DNA of 64,000 nt. Source: Clostridium sp. UBA699. GTDB taxonomy: Bacteria > Bacillota > Clostridia > Clostridiales > Clostridiaceae. A program made the translations under genes and the position numbers. Each line of letters starts with the position of its first letter. Within the stretch, counting starts at the first letter, position 1. Under the pieces are notes generated by a model. It searched no databases. It saw nothing but the letters and a program-made list of their open reading frames with translations, and was not told the DNA's origin. Positions 1 through 8,667 of this stretch are shown here, piece after piece. Location: NCBI GenBank assembly GCA_002298915.1, contig DBML01000025.1, positions 1-64,000 of the forward strand, given 5' to 3'.

Positions 1-301
1 CCGAATCTGTTCGAAATATACATTTTTGCAAGGAGAAAATCGAAACGTGGTGTTTTTTAATCTTGTAATAAGTCTGCTCTGAATTTACGAACGATGCTAA
101 TCAAACGGAATGTTCTTTTTTCACCCTCCTGCCAAGATAGGACTCAGGAGAAGCTTATTTAGATTTTATAATTCAGAATTTTCAAAATAATAATTTACTA
201 AGCTGTGCAGTTATTATATAATTATTTTAATAAGTCGCCCATTCCGAGAAAAGCTCTGTTAGCAACGAAAGTTTTCAATATTTTCCAAGGGGGTATGGAA
301 G
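1..301. other. Non-coding upstream region of the MORN lipoprotein gene
   Basis: There is no convincing ORF. The stretch is AT-rich. It holds a short inverted repeat (CTCCTG at 126-131 with CAGGAG at 145-150) that could be the end of an upstream transcript, then a readable promoter and a strong ribosome binding site (AAGGGGGT, 287-294) for the next gene. Nothing else is recognisable. Confidence 0.5.
194..222 (+). promoter_or_regulatory. Probable SigA promoter of the MORN lipoprotein gene
   Basis: A -35-like TTTACT (194-199) is followed, after a 17-base spacer, by a perfect -10 TATAAT (217-222). The predicted transcript would start near 229 and carry a leader of about 70 bases before the ATG at 302. 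The assignment is by eye from consensus only. Confidence 0.5.
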
Positions 302-1351
302 ATGAAAAAGAGGATATTTTTTAGCTGGATCTTTATTCTGTTGCTATTTTTCGCCGTTGGTTGCTCAGGCGGCGGCAACAAAACAATCACCTATAGCAAT
401 GGCGACGTTTACGTTGGAGAGGTTGTTGATGGAAAAGCAAATGGGTCAGGCGTGCTGACATATAAAAATGGCGACAAGTACGTGGGAAAATTCAAGAACG
501 ATATGCGAGAAGGACAAGGAACAATGACATTCGCAAATGGTGATTCCTACACTGGGGAATTCAAGGAAGGCATCGCTAGTGGTACCGGAACTTTCACATG
601 GAAGGACAGCAATACCAAATATACTGGTGACTTCAGGGATGGCGTTCCGGATGGACAGGGGATATTTATTCTTTCTGACGGAACAAAATACGAAGGCGAT
701 GTAAAGGGCGGTGTTCCAAGCGGCAAGGGGACTTTCACCTATACTAACAATAATAAGTATGTGGGGGATATCAGAGACGGATATGCAAACGGACAGGGTA
801 CATTGACACTGCAGAATGGAGATAAGTATGTCGGAGAATTCAAAGATGGGTCTCCTAACGGGCAAGGAGTTTTCACAATGGCAAGCGGCAACAAATACGA
901 AGGAGCAGTTGTGGACGGAATTCCGAACGGCACAGGAAAATACACATATGCAAATGGTGACATTTACGAGGGAGATGTTGTGGATGACTACCCTAATGGT
1001 AAGGGTACAATAACATATGTTGATGGTATTAAGTATTCGGGTGAAGTCGTAGGGGGAATACCGAACGGATGGGGGACCTTCTATTTTACTAACGGAGAAA
1101 TATATGAGGGAGACGTACGTGGCGGGATAGCTAACGGCAACGGTACTTACAAATACTCAAATGGTGATGTATATAAAGGCGAATACAAGGGCGGGTATCG
1201 CAATGGCCAGGGGACTTACAGCTGGGCAAACGGCGACCAGTATATAGGTGAATGGAAAGGCGGTTTAATGGATGGCCAGGGCAAATTGACCCTTGCTGAT
1301 GGAACAGTATACGAAGGGACATTCAGGGAAGACAAGTATATAGGTCAATAA
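302..1351 (+). CDS. MORN-repeat lipoprotein
   Basis: This is a predicted surface lipoprotein of 349 residues. A basic N-terminus and a hydrophobic segment (residues 5-19) end in a lipobox-like A-V-G-C with the lipidated cysteine at 21; the -3 residue is Ala rather than the usual Leu. The rest is about 13 full and one partial MORN repeat of 23 residues (pattern Y-x-NGD-x-Y-x-G-x4-G-x-x-NG-x-GT), running without a break to the C-terminus. MORN arrays fold as a beta-meander and are known in membrane-associated proteins; no enzymatic domain is present. The start is supported by AAGGGGGT seven bases upstream. It is monocistronic, with its own promoter. It probably acts outside the membrane; the ligand is unknown. 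Confidence 0.85.
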   Translation: MKKRIFFSWIFILLLFFAVGCSGGGNKTITYSNGDVYVGEVVDGKANGSGVLTYKNGDKYVGKFKNDMREGQGTMTFANGDSYTGEFKEGIASGTGTFTWKDSNTKYTGDFRDGVPDGQGIFILSDGTKYEGDVKGGVPSGKGTFTYTNNNKYVGDIRDGYANGQGTLTLQNGDKYVGEFKDGSPNGQGVFTMASGNKYEGAVVDGIPNGTGKYTYANGDIYEGDVVDDYPNGKGTITYVDGIKYSGEVVGGIPNGWGTFYFTNGEIYEGDVRGGIANGNGTYKYSNGDVYKGEYKGGYRNGQGTYSWANGDQYIGEWKGGLMDGQGKLTLADGTVYEGTFREDKYIGQ

Positions 1352-1417
1352 GCTGAAAAATGCAGTATTTTCTAAGAAACCGGCTGCGAAGGGTAGCCGT
1401 AAATGGAGCATCTGTTC

Positions 1418-1459
1418 GAGAAACCTCGCAACTTCTGAATTGTCGTTGCGGGGTTTCTC
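1418..1459. terminator. Hairpin downstream of the MORN gene, possible terminator
   Basis: GAGAAACCTCGCAAC (1418-1432) pairs with GTTGCGGGGTTTCTC (1445-1459) over 15 positions with one G-T pair, around a 12-base loop. It follows the MORN stop by about 70 bases. No clear T-run follows, so termination is uncertain; it could equally be part of a repeat element. Confidence 0.4.
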
Positions 1460-1532
1460 TGCGTGGTAGGATATTGTCGGAGCCAAATTGGAATAAGTTG
1501 AAGCCTCCTATGGGGCTTAGCCTTTTTAGCCT

Positions 1533-1577
1533 CGAACGTCCCATTCTCGGAGCCTTCCAAGCTTCTACCTCACTCAT
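1533..1577 (+). repeat. Island-flanking repeat, left copy
   Basis: This 45-base segment opens with CGAACGTCCC and ends with CCTCACTCAT. By hand alignment it matches 10667-10713 at about 35 of 45 positions with a 2-base gap, in the same orientation. The two copies lie either side of the block of defence-like genes. This was a visual alignment only; no statistical test was possible. Confidence 0.5.
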
Positions 1578-1735
1578 AGGTTGCGTGGTGAGCGACTGCG
1601 GCCGAGCTTGCTGCTGCCGATTACCTTGATTGACCGCTGCAGCATGGTCATGGAACCTGCTCTGTGCTCCAAGTAAAAACTCCCGTTGAGGGATTTTCAA
1701 TCAATTGATAATTTGTTACGATAATAATATGGTTG

Positions 1736-1781
1736 GGCATCTCTGGTACTGTTTGCATACAGTACATAAAACAGAGGTGCC
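1736..1781 (+). terminator. Two-part hairpin, possible terminator
   Basis: The outer arms GGCATCTCTG (1736-1745) and CAGAGGTGCC (1772-1781) pair with one wobble. The inner arms GTACTGT (1746-1752) and ACAGTAC (1759-1765) pair perfectly. A 6-base bulge lies on the 3' side. A T-rich run follows on the plus strand. It would insulate the ATPase gene from upstream transcription. Confidence 0.45.
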
Positions 1782-1947
1782 TTTCCTTTCGTTTTGTTAA
1801 GGACATTATACCCGTCAATTTTTGGACAGGCAAGAAGGTCAGCTTAAAGACTTTTTAGCTGGCTTAAACAATCATAACCAAAACGATTTAATCACATGAA
1901 TAAAAATCTAATTATGGGTAATAATGGAGATGTGAGGTGTTTGTCTT

Positions 1948-3141
1948 ATGAAGAATCGCGAATTTTATTTCGATCAGCTAGTTTCTCTGAAGGATAAGCC
2001 GGTTGTTAAGGTGATAACTGGACTTCGCCGCTGCGGCAAATCTACTTTGTTGAATCAGTTCAAAAGGCATTTGGTTGACAGTGGTATTTTAGGATGCAAT
2101 ATTATCTATATGGACCTCGAATCATTTCAATACGATGATACCAACAGCTGTAAGCTTCTATCCGATTTCATAATCGAAAATATGGTCGAAAACGATGAAA
2201 AGCTTAATATCCTTCTCGATGAAGTTCATATGAGCTCACTCTGGGAAAAAACATTAGGCTCATTATGTTCTCATCCGAACCTTGACATCTATCTAAGCAG
2301 TTCTACTGCTTTGATGTCATCTGGTTTAAGTGCTATACTTGATGGAAGATATGTGGAAATCAATATGCAACCATTGTCCTTTAAGGAATATGTTGATTTT
2401 AATGGAGGCAAAAGGAAATCACATATTGATGACCTTTTCAGGAGTTATCTTGATTTCGGCGGATTGCCCTCAATTATGAGACTGAAGGAACGTCGTAAAA
2501 CCTTGCCTACAATTCTTACCGGAATTTACAGCACCATCATGCTGAGGGACATAATTCACAGGAACAGCATTAAAGATGCGTATATGCCTGAAAGGGTCCT
2601 GAAGTTTATTGTTTCGAATATCGGCAATCATTTTTCCACAAAATCAATAAAAGCCTATCTGACCGGTCTCGGAAGAAAGGTATCAGTAGATACAATTGAT
2701 AGCTATTTAAAGATGCTTGAAGATGCGTTTATAATATACAAGGTCGATGGGATCGAAATTAATGGAAGTTCACAGGTCTTAACATTTAAAAAGTACTATA
2801 TCGCAGATACCGGGATAAGGATTTTACTGGTCGGGATTAAGGAAGCAGATTACCCGAATTTGATTGAAAATGCAGTGTTCCTTGAACTGCTCCGGAGAGG
2901 CTATTCAGTGGCCACTGGGAAAGTAGGAGAATTTGAACTTCATTTCATTGCATCTAAACCAGATGAGAAGATATACTTTCAACTTTCTGCAGATAACGAC
3001 AGACTCGAAGATTCAATGAATGCGCTTAAAGCAGTAGTCGGCAGCGATAGGAAGGTGATCCTTACTGCAAAAAGAACAAAATCCAAGGTTATCGACGGGA
3101 TCATTGTTATCAACATAATCGACTTTTTATTACAACCCTAA
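1948..3141 (+). CDS. AAA-family ATPase with C-terminal DUF4143 domain
   Basis: A 397-residue member of the widespread bacterial AAA_14/DUF4143 ATPases, whose cellular role is not established. The Walker A motif GLRRCGKST lies at residues 25-33 and the Walker B LLDEVH near 92. The C-terminal third (about 205-390) has the DUF4143 pattern, ending in a nuclease-like beta strand/helix region (GEFELHFIASKP, then a KVILTAKR strand). The start is chosen for GAGGTG at 1934-1939, eight bases upstream. The gene stands alone and converges on the Schlafen-type gene with a shared bidirectional terminator between them. Its place beside Gabija fits an accessory or defence role, but that is inference. Composition is more AT-rich than the core genes. 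Confidence 0.8.
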   Translation: MKNREFYFDQLVSLKDKPVVKVITGLRRCGKSTLLNQFKRHLVDSGILGCNIIYMDLESFQYDDTNSCKLLSDFIIENMVENDEKLNILLDEVHMSSLWEKTLGSLCSHPNLDIYLSSSTALMSSGLSAILDGRYVEINMQPLSFKEYVDFNGGKRKSHIDDLFRSYLDFGGLPSIMRLKERRKTLPTILTGIYSTIMLRDIIHRNSIKDAYMPERVLKFIVSNIGNHFSTKSIKAYLTGLGRKVSVDTIDSYLKMLEDAFIIYKVDGIEINGSSQVLTFKKYYIADTGIRILLVGIKEADYPNLIENAVFLELLRRGYSVATGKVGEFELHFIASKPDEKIYFQLSADNDRLEDSMNALKAVVGSDRKVILTAKRTKSKVIDGIIVINIIDFLLQP

Positions 3142-3157
3142 ATAAATCAACATCAAA

Positions 3158-3207
3158 AAGCTTCCGCCAATTCTGCATTTTTTAAGCGGATTTGGCGGAA
3201 ACTTTTA
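3158..3207. terminator. Bidirectional intrinsic terminator
   Basis: A 19-position stem (3158-3176 with 3186-3204, core TTCCGCCAA/TTGGCGGAA) has a 9-base loop, a T-rich 3' side on the plus strand and an A-rich 5' side. It sits between the convergent ATPase and Schlafen-type genes and can serve both. Confidence 0.8.
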
Positions 3208-3272
3208 TTGAGTTTGGATCTTAATAATTGTATTAGCGAAACTTGGATTTCGCGCATTGCTAGTAATTAAAA

Positions 3273-4706
3273 TCAGCTGGAATAATACTTCTGAAACTTA
3301 CTCTTTGGTTTGTCAGGTATAGTTAATTTTATTTTACCCATTTCAATTAAAGGTGAGATATACGTCTTCATGAAATAGGCAGGAGACTCGAATCCGAATC
3401 TTTTTGCCAGTTCTTCCCTTGAATGGGGTGTAACGCAATAATTCAATATCTCTTTTTCAATATTATTAACAGGTAGATTATCTGCTTCGACACTCTTATT
3501 GAACGTTACCTTGAACACACCTCTTCTATCGCTAAAAGTTGGATTCGGCATTCCAGCCTTTTTGAGTTCAGAAAAGACAGTAGGGATTCCTGAAAACCTG
3601 TTTTCTGTGTCTAACATTATCTCCAATGCCCCCGCAATATATGGATTTCTAGTGTCTGCAGAAACCTTTCCCAGGTCATCAATAGTTATTCTTCCATATA
3701 ACCCTCCTGGATTCTCGAGCTCTAATCTGTCTTCATACATAACTAATCGAATTGGGGAGCGCTCTGTGTGTATGCTGTAATCCCTGTGGATCAGTGCATT
3801 TAACACAATTTCTCTGACTGCTTTTATTGGATATTCCGGCTTATCTGCCCTCTTCCCATCCTCAGTTATTATAGTCTTCACCTTCATGTTCCTTCTTACG
3901 AAAGCAAGCGTTCCTTCCAGCATTTGAGGGATGGTGCCTTCAACACGTTTATTGTCAATAAAGCGTTCACCTTCATATCCTAACTCACCCATTTCTTTTC
4001 CCTGGACAACCATTGCTGTTATACTGAGTTGAGGAAAAAATTCCTGAGGATATTCGCTAAACAACATTAATCCGGCAAGTGTGGGCTTATTATCCTGAAG
4101 CATGCCCTGTGTTTCTAAGATTCGAGTGTCATCCATATTAACAAGGTTCGGTTTCTGTCTTCGTAATTTTATCAAATACTCAGTCAAATCACTTTGTGAC
4201 AAATTATCCATTTCTGCCCTTTCGATCGTTCGCAATTCATCATTTATCCGTCTCTTGAACGCTTCGAAGCTATATATCTCATATTCCGTCATCGGTTGGT
4301 CTGAGTCTCCCACTCTAATATAAGATCCTCTTAACCTGCCTGCCCCTTTATAAAAGCATGGTTTATCGTATATATCGCATTCTGAGATTTCAGCGCTCAC
4401 CACAAGTTTATCTTCAATTCGAGCTACTGTGAAAAGAGGTCTTACTACAGGATCCATTTGTAATGACTGCTCCATAACCTTTCTCTGCAGATCCTGTGCG
4501 TCATAAACGCCGGTCACTTCGCATCCCGATTCCTCATCAATCCCAAATACGATGACACCTCCACCCAGCTGATTTGAGAAGCTAGAGAGAGTATCGTATA
4601 GTTTTGAAGGAGTTCCTTTCAAGGCTTTTTTAATTTCAATATGCTGACTCTCGCATTTCTCAGAAGTTATTTTTTTAATCAGTTGAACCAACTCTTCTTC
4701 TAACAT
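3273..4706 (-). CDS. Schlafen-type AlbA_2 ATP-binding protein
   Basis: A 477-residue protein of the COG2865 group (RecG-like transcriptional regulators or helicase-related proteins, not true helicases). An AlbA_2/Schlafen domain occupies about residues 10-140, with the typical E-I-K-K and SN-x-LGGG-x-I-x-FGI pattern. A GHKL-like HATPase_c_4 region follows (about 250-400; EIVLNALIHRDYS and ENPGG motifs). A winged-helix segment ends the protein. I use the ATG at 4706 rather than the longer frame to 4745 because AGGAGGTGA lies four bases upstream. AlbA_2 proteins are common in defence islands, where the domain can bind or cleave nucleic acid. The promoter with upstream direct repeats suggests autoregulation. 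Confidence 0.8.
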   Translation of the reverse strand: MLEEELVQLIKKITSEKCESQHIEIKKALKGTPSKLYDTLSSFSNQLGGGVIVFGIDEESGCEVTGVYDAQDLQRKVMEQSLQMDPVVRPLFTVARIEDKLVVSAEISECDIYDKPCFYKGAGRLRGSYIRVGDSDQPMTEYEIYSFEAFKRRINDELRTIERAEMDNLSQSDLTEYLIKLRRQKPNLVNMDDTRILETQGMLQDNKPTLAGLMLFSEYPQEFFPQLSITAMVVQGKEMGELGYEGERFIDNKRVEGTIPQMLEGTLAFVRRNMKVKTIITEDGKRADKPEYPIKAVREIVLNALIHRDYSIHTERSPIRLVMYEDRLELENPGGLYGRITIDDLGKVSADTRNPYIAGALEIMLDTENRFSGIPTVFSELKKAGMPNPTFSDRRGVFKVTFNKSVEADNLPVNNIEKEILNYCVTPHSREELAKRFGFESPAYFMKTYISPLIEMGKIKLTIPDKPKSKFQKYYSS

Positions 4707-4728
4707 AGAATCACCTCCTCTTTTAATC

Positions 4729-4757
4729 ATATTAATACATTTCAATTAAATTATCAA
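4729..4757 (-). promoter_or_regulatory. SigA promoter of the Schlafen-type gene
   Basis: On the minus strand TTGATA (4757-4752) is followed after exactly 17 bases by TAATAT (4734-4729). It lies about 20 bases upstream of the ATG at 4706. Both hexamers match consensus in five of six positions. Confidence 0.65.
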
Positions 4758-4760
4758 CTA

Positions 4761-4792
4761 TTTTAGTTAAATCAAATTAATTTTAGTTAAAT
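4761..4792. repeat. 20-bp-spaced direct repeats upstream of the Schlafen promoter
   Basis: TTTTAGTTAAAT occurs at 4761-4772 and again at 4781-4792, an exact 20-bp period or about two helical turns. The pair lies directly upstream of the -35 box. This is the layout of an operator bound by a dimer on one face of the DNA. The region is very AT-rich, which weakens the case. Confidence 0.45.
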
Positions 4793-4869
4793 TTAGTGTA
4801 ATTTTATCGATTTTCAATTGAATCTTCGGCTTTTTTATCAAATTTTCTAATTAATTAAAAAATTCTTCT

Positions 4870-4921
4870 TAAAAAAGCAAAATTAAAAAACGCCAAAGCT
4901 GTTTATTAAGCAACTTTGGCG
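4870..4921 (-). terminator. Intrinsic terminator of the Gabija operon
   Basis: CGCCAAAG (4891-4898) pairs with CTTTGGCG (4914-4921), and the stem extends inward past one mismatch. On the minus strand the stem is followed by a T-rich tract (A-run at 4871-4890 on the plus strand). It lies about 360 bases beyond the gajB stop. Confidence 0.7.
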
Positions 4922-5279
4922 GCAATACCTTTGGCTAATCTGATCTTGGAATTTAATACTTCATTAAACCTATGTTTAACGCATTTAGGTCAGATTACCT
5001 CAAATCAGAACTCCATGAATAAGTTTAACCATAATTGTTTAGATAAAGACCATTATAACTATCTAGCGGAAGATAATCAAAATTTAGGTCGCTTGGAATC
5101 AATATATATTTACATCTGATATAGTTTCACTTCATTCCCACGCCAGTTTCACCCTTTTAAATACGCTTCGGTCTTTTGTCAGCCTTCCATAATTGAAGTT
5201 CATACCCTTAAAACTATGTACATAGTTCTCCCTAGCACCCACAGAGCGGCTTACTTGGGATTGAACGAGACCAAGCGTT

Positions 5280-6830
5280 CTACTCACTCTCAATAATCTT
5301 GATAACATTTTCGGTAGAAATATCAAATCCTAGATTTTGAGTCTCAGTAACTGCCTCATCTATATATTCCATGTATCTGTTAAAAATAGTGTCACCATTT
5401 GCAAGAATCAATAATTTTTTCTCTGGCCTTGTCACCGCAACATAATGCAGAAATTTCATATCATCTTTGCTTAAATCATAGTCTCCAGCATTTATTATAA
5501 CTTGGTTGAATTCTAAACCCTTTGATGAATGAATTGTTCCTGATGTAAACAAATACCTTTCTTGATTGTAAAAATATATATTTTGGTCATCCGATATAAC
5601 ATTGAATACCACATTCACTTCAAGCATCATTTTTTCAGTTTTGTCAAGGAATCCTAAGAATTTATACAAATCAATGCAGGCTTCCTTAAACATTTCAGCC
5701 TCATCAGACATTCTCAGTATCGTTTCCAACTTTGTTTTAAGAGTACTTATTTTAATGCTCTCAGGAACTGGAATCTCATCTCTAAAATCATACTCACTAT
5801 AACGATTTTTAAGACAATATGATGCAATACCTCTTGCTACCCAAATATGTTCACTTTCCATATCAGAATTTTCAATTTGAGGTTCAGGAACATATATGAA
5901 ATTTAAACCATACTGATTCAAAGAACTACTCCACACTCTTGCAACATCTCGTTTAAAGTTCAACATTGCACATTTGTCCACCTTTGAAATCCAACTAAAG
6001 ATAAAGTTACATGCTTCTTCAATATTATTATACTTATAGATTGATACTTCATCAGCTACCTTGACTGTTTTGTAATAAGACCTAACGGAAGGCATGAAAA
6101 TATTGGAATAATTCTGAATTGCAATACATGATCGAAAATTATGTCTTAATTCAAATCTGGTAAACCCTGGTTTTTCATACAAATCAACAAATCCTTTGCA
6201 ATAAGCTCCTCTCCAACTGTAAATAGATTGTTTCTCATCCCCCACAATAAATAATGGAATTGCTAATTCGTCACTAAGGTACATAAAGAAATTGTGCATA
6301 TCTACATCACAGTCTTGATATTCATCAATGTAGAATCTGTAATATTTTGATTTCAAATATCGCCTAGCAGAATGAGATTTTTTTAGAACAGCTAATGCCA
6401 ACCTAAAGGGAAAGTTCTGACGTTTATCAATTAACTTACACATATAACCGCTATCTTTGATTTTTTCGAGTCCTTCCCTATTGGTTCGAACTGCATTTGC
6501 AGTATTATAGTCGGGCTTAATTACAATTTTATAATCATTGCCAAACGCATCATACAAAAATGGCTGAATAACTTCTAATAAGACAAAGTTATCATTTGTT
6601 CCAACAAAACCATCAACTTTTTTCGGACCAAGTCGATTTGCAATTTCCTTAGCTGCCTTTCTAGTAAAAGTTATTGCTGCAAAAGTCATGTATCCTGTAT
6701 TTACGTTTGCATCACGAGTAATCCTAAGAACTGTTGTGTATGTTTTACCTGTTCCAGCACTAGCACTAATAACAACATTACCATCTTGTTTGAGAATCTG
6801 TTCCCTGATGTCATTATCTATCGGCAACAT
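5280..6830 (-). CDS. gajB: Gabija protein GajB, UvrD/Rep-like helicase
   Basis: A 516-residue superfamily 1 helicase and the second component of Gabija. All the main motifs are visible: Walker A SASAGTGKT (about residue 23), motif Ia TFTRKAAKEIA, motif II IDEYQDCD, motif III GDEKQSIYSWRG, motif IV RHNFRS, motif V TIHSSKGLEF and motif VI VAVTRPEKKLL. Published work shows that GajB senses DNA ends or strand products and stimulates the GajA nuclease. The start at 6830 overlaps the gajA stop by 13 bases, implying translational coupling; GGTGG inside gajA is the likely ribosome binding site. The length matches known GajB (about 500 residues). The neighbouring TOPRIM ATPase makes the identification firm. 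Confidence 0.9.
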   Translation of the reverse strand: MLPIDNDIREQILKQDGNVVISASAGTGKTYTTVLRITRDANVNTGYMTFAAITFTRKAAKEIANRLGPKKVDGFVGTNDNFVLLEVIQPFLYDAFGNDYKIVIKPDYNTANAVRTNREGLEKIKDSGYMCKLIDKRQNFPFRLALAVLKKSHSARRYLKSKYYRFYIDEYQDCDVDMHNFFMYLSDELAIPLFIVGDEKQSIYSWRGAYCKGFVDLYEKPGFTRFELRHNFRSCIAIQNYSNIFMPSVRSYYKTVKVADEVSIYKYNNIEEACNFIFSWISKVDKCAMLNFKRDVARVWSSSLNQYGLNFIYVPEPQIENSDMESEHIWVARGIASYCLKNRYSEYDFRDEIPVPESIKISTLKTKLETILRMSDEAEMFKEACIDLYKFLGFLDKTEKMMLEVNVVFNVISDDQNIYFYNQERYLFTSGTIHSSKGLEFNQVIINAGDYDLSKDDMKFLHYVAVTRPEKKLLILANGDTIFNRYMEYIDEAVTETQNLGFDISTENVIKIIESE

Positions 6831-8548
6831 AATTCCACCAGCTTTCGTAAACATTCAAATCTATCGCATTTGTATATTCGAGTTATATCAGTCTTTTTTA
6901 GTAATTTACATAACTGAATCATATTAACTAGCTTAGATGTTTGAAGAAAATCAACACCAGTTTTAGTGCTATTATTGTCTAGAGCGAGTTTATCCATTTT
7001 GGTAGAGATAACTTCGTACAAATCATTTTCTAAGTCTACGCGAGATATAAAGATGTTTCTTGTAATCAACTCTTTGACTAGTTTGGAATACTTCTCGTCA
7101 TAAAGATTTCTTTTCATATCAATACGATATGTTTCGCTAATTTTAAATTGTTCCAAATCAGGAACCTGAATATTTGATTTCTTTTTTTCATCAATCAAGT
7201 CTAAACAACGATTCAAACCCAGTAAGTTTACTTTCACAGAACGATTGCTAAGTTTTAGATCATTATCAGTACGAATAATGACATTAATCCCAAGAGCTGA
7301 AAGCACTTTGACGTACTCTTTAAAGTTTATACCGTCAACCTCCAATATATACCCACCAAGACTCTCATATTTTTCGCACTTGTCATGTAATATACGTTCA
7401 AAAAGTGTTTTTTCCGAAGGTCCCTCAACCAAAAGAACAGTGTCTGCATATATAGCATCTGCCAAATTTTGATTTAGCTTTTGTTTTAAAGTTAAATACT
7501 CTTTGGGAACTGAATAAATATGAGATTTACCTTTAACAGAGCCTTCACGTACTAGTTTAATGAGGTTGACCTCATCCATTTGACTCACAATTAATGAGGA
7601 GTGAGTTGTTAAGAACAAATACTTGAACAACTTGTCAGAGAATATTTCAAACGAAAGTGCCAACTGCATTGACCTGTGTAGGTGATTCTCCAGTTCTTCA
7701 ATAAGGAAAATATTGATTTGTTCATCTTCTTTCCTTCTGTTCTCCAAGACTAATAACGTATAGGCAAGAATTTTCTTTCTACCATCACCTGAAGTTGGAT
7801 ATGTCTCATCAGCATCATCAAGAATATAAGGGGTTAACTTACTATGAATATTACTAACTTCAATTTCTGACTTGATTCGCACGTTGAAGCCCTTCTCATT
7901 TCGAAAATTACTATATTCCTTTATTAATTCTTTTTCGAAAGATTTGATTGCAGAAAGTTCACCAACGCAAGAATTTAATTCATCTATCCTAGATTCAAGT
8001 TCAGTCTGCTCCTCTTCACTTAAGCTCGAATCTTTCTTGAATATTTCTCTCGAATACCGTTTGAAAGTATTGTCGAGCTGAATAGATGAATCTATGTATA
8101 CAACATTTATATGTTTATCGAGTTCAAAATATGACTGTTTACTTGGAATTTCTTCTAAATCTTCAAGGTCCGTGCCCCAGAATAATTGAGGTTCACCAAT
8201 TGATTTTTTTTCATCATACTTTGATTTCAAAAGAAAATATACAACTGTCGCAGTTGATGGAATGGCACCTTTCATCATTTTAAAGATCTTTTTACTATCA
8301 TTATCTGTCTCATCACTCACATCAATTGACAATGTAATTTTAATTTCTCGATCTTTAAATTTGCTATAAAAATCCGAATCAATAAAACCATCTTTGCGGT
8401 AGTTTCTATCGAGCAAGAAACGAAGCGCTGCTAAAAAGTTGCTCTTCCCAATATCATTAAGACCGAATACAATGTTCTTGTTTGTCAAATCAATTTCAAC
8501 ATCTTCAAAGTTCCTAAAATTCTTAATAGATAAATGCTTAAATAACAT
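6818..8548 (-). CDS. gajA: Gabija protein GajA, OLD-family ATPase/TOPRIM endonuclease
   Basis: A 576-residue OLD-family nuclease, the usual GajA length. The N-terminal ABC-type ATPase has Walker A GLNDIGKSN (about residues 30-38), Walker B LIEELENHLHR (about 285) and a switch-like TTHSS motif. The C-terminal TOPRIM domain (about 365-480) begins with LLVEGPSEKTLF and has the acidic RTDND motif. In studied Gabija systems GajA nicks specific DNA and is held off by nucleotides until phage replication depletes them. A strong AGGAGG ribosome binding site precedes the ATG. The gene is first in a two-gene operon with its own promoter and a nearby palindrome. Confidence 0.9.
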   Translation of the reverse strand: MLFKHLSIKNFRNFEDVEIDLTNKNIVFGLNDIGKSNFLAALRFLLDRNYRKDGFIDSDFYSKFKDREIKITLSIDVSDETDNDSKKIFKMMKGAIPSTATVVYFLLKSKYDEKKSIGEPQLFWGTDLEDLEEIPSKQSYFELDKHINVVYIDSSIQLDNTFKRYSREIFKKDSSLSEEEQTELESRIDELNSCVGELSAIKSFEKELIKEYSNFRNEKGFNVRIKSEIEVSNIHSKLTPYILDDADETYPTSGDGRKKILAYTLLVLENRRKEDEQINIFLIEELENHLHRSMQLALSFEIFSDKLFKYLFLTTHSSLIVSQMDEVNLIKLVREGSVKGKSHIYSVPKEYLTLKQKLNQNLADAIYADTVLLVEGPSEKTLFERILHDKCEKYESLGGYILEVDGINFKEYVKVLSALGINVIIRTDNDLKLSNRSVKVNLLGLNRCLDLIDEKKKSNIQVPDLEQFKISETYRIDMKRNLYDEKYSKLVKELITRNIFISRVDLENDLYEVISTKMDKLALDNNSTKTGVDFLQTSKLVNMIQLCKLLKKTDITRIYKCDRFECLRKLVELCCR

Positions 8549-8604
8549 GATATCCTCCTACATTCTGCAGGCCTAAGCGGAGTTTACTGATCTTTAGAAC
8601 AATT

Positions 8605-8633
8605 AAAATAAACCCATAAGAGCTCCTTGTCAA
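8605..8633 (-). promoter_or_regulatory. Promoter of the gajA-gajB operon
   Basis: A perfect TTGACA (8633-8628) is followed by a 17-base spacer and TATTTT (8610-8605), about 57 bases upstream of the gajA ATG. The perfect -35 with a weaker -10 suggests a moderate or regulated promoter. Confidence 0.65.
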
Positions 8634-8639
8634 TTCGCT

Positions 8640-8667
8640 TAAGTCTAGTAAATCGAGTATAGACTTA
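8640..8667. promoter_or_regulatory. Palindromic operator candidate upstream of Gabija
   Basis: TAAGTCTA (8640-8647) and TAGACTTA (8660-8667) are perfect inverted arms around 12 bases, six bases upstream of the gajA -35 box. No T-run follows on either strand, so it is not an obvious terminator of the MBL gene. A second perfect palindrome, TTTCTTATAAGAAA, is at 8728-8741. Confidence 0.45.

Larger units (their letters stand above)
1352..1947. other. Structured non-coding region, left edge of the accessory island
   Basis: No ORF here has a ribosome binding site or a recognisable product. The stretch is unusually rich in inverted repeats: a 15-bp stem (1418-1432 with 1445-1459), a two-part hairpin (1736-1781) followed by a T-rich run, and a smaller stem near 1839-1864. 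It also contains a segment (1533-1577) that resembles a segment on the far side of the island (10667-10713). It may be the residue of a mobile or recombination site. Confidence 0.45.
4707..5279. other. Non-coding region between the Schlafen-type gene and gajB
   Basis: It contains the promoter and repeats of the Schlafen-type gene and the terminator that ends the Gabija transcript. About 5130-5280 holds a more GC-rich stretch without a credible ORF. That stretch shares AGCCTTCCA (5181-5189) with the island-flanking repeat at 1551-1559, so it may be a third, more decayed copy. Confidence 0.4.

Noticed and set aside
446..963. Long minus-strand frames opposite the MORN gene
   Set aside because: They are shadows of the 23-residue repeat on the other strand, without ribosome binding sites or plausible protein features.
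1360..1833. Short frames on both strands in the left island edge
   Set aside because: No ribosome binding sites, no recognisable product and strong inverted repeats instead; treated as non-coding.
5132..5326. 64-codon minus-strand frame after gajB
   Set aside because: It overlaps the end of gajB and has no start signal or recognisable features.
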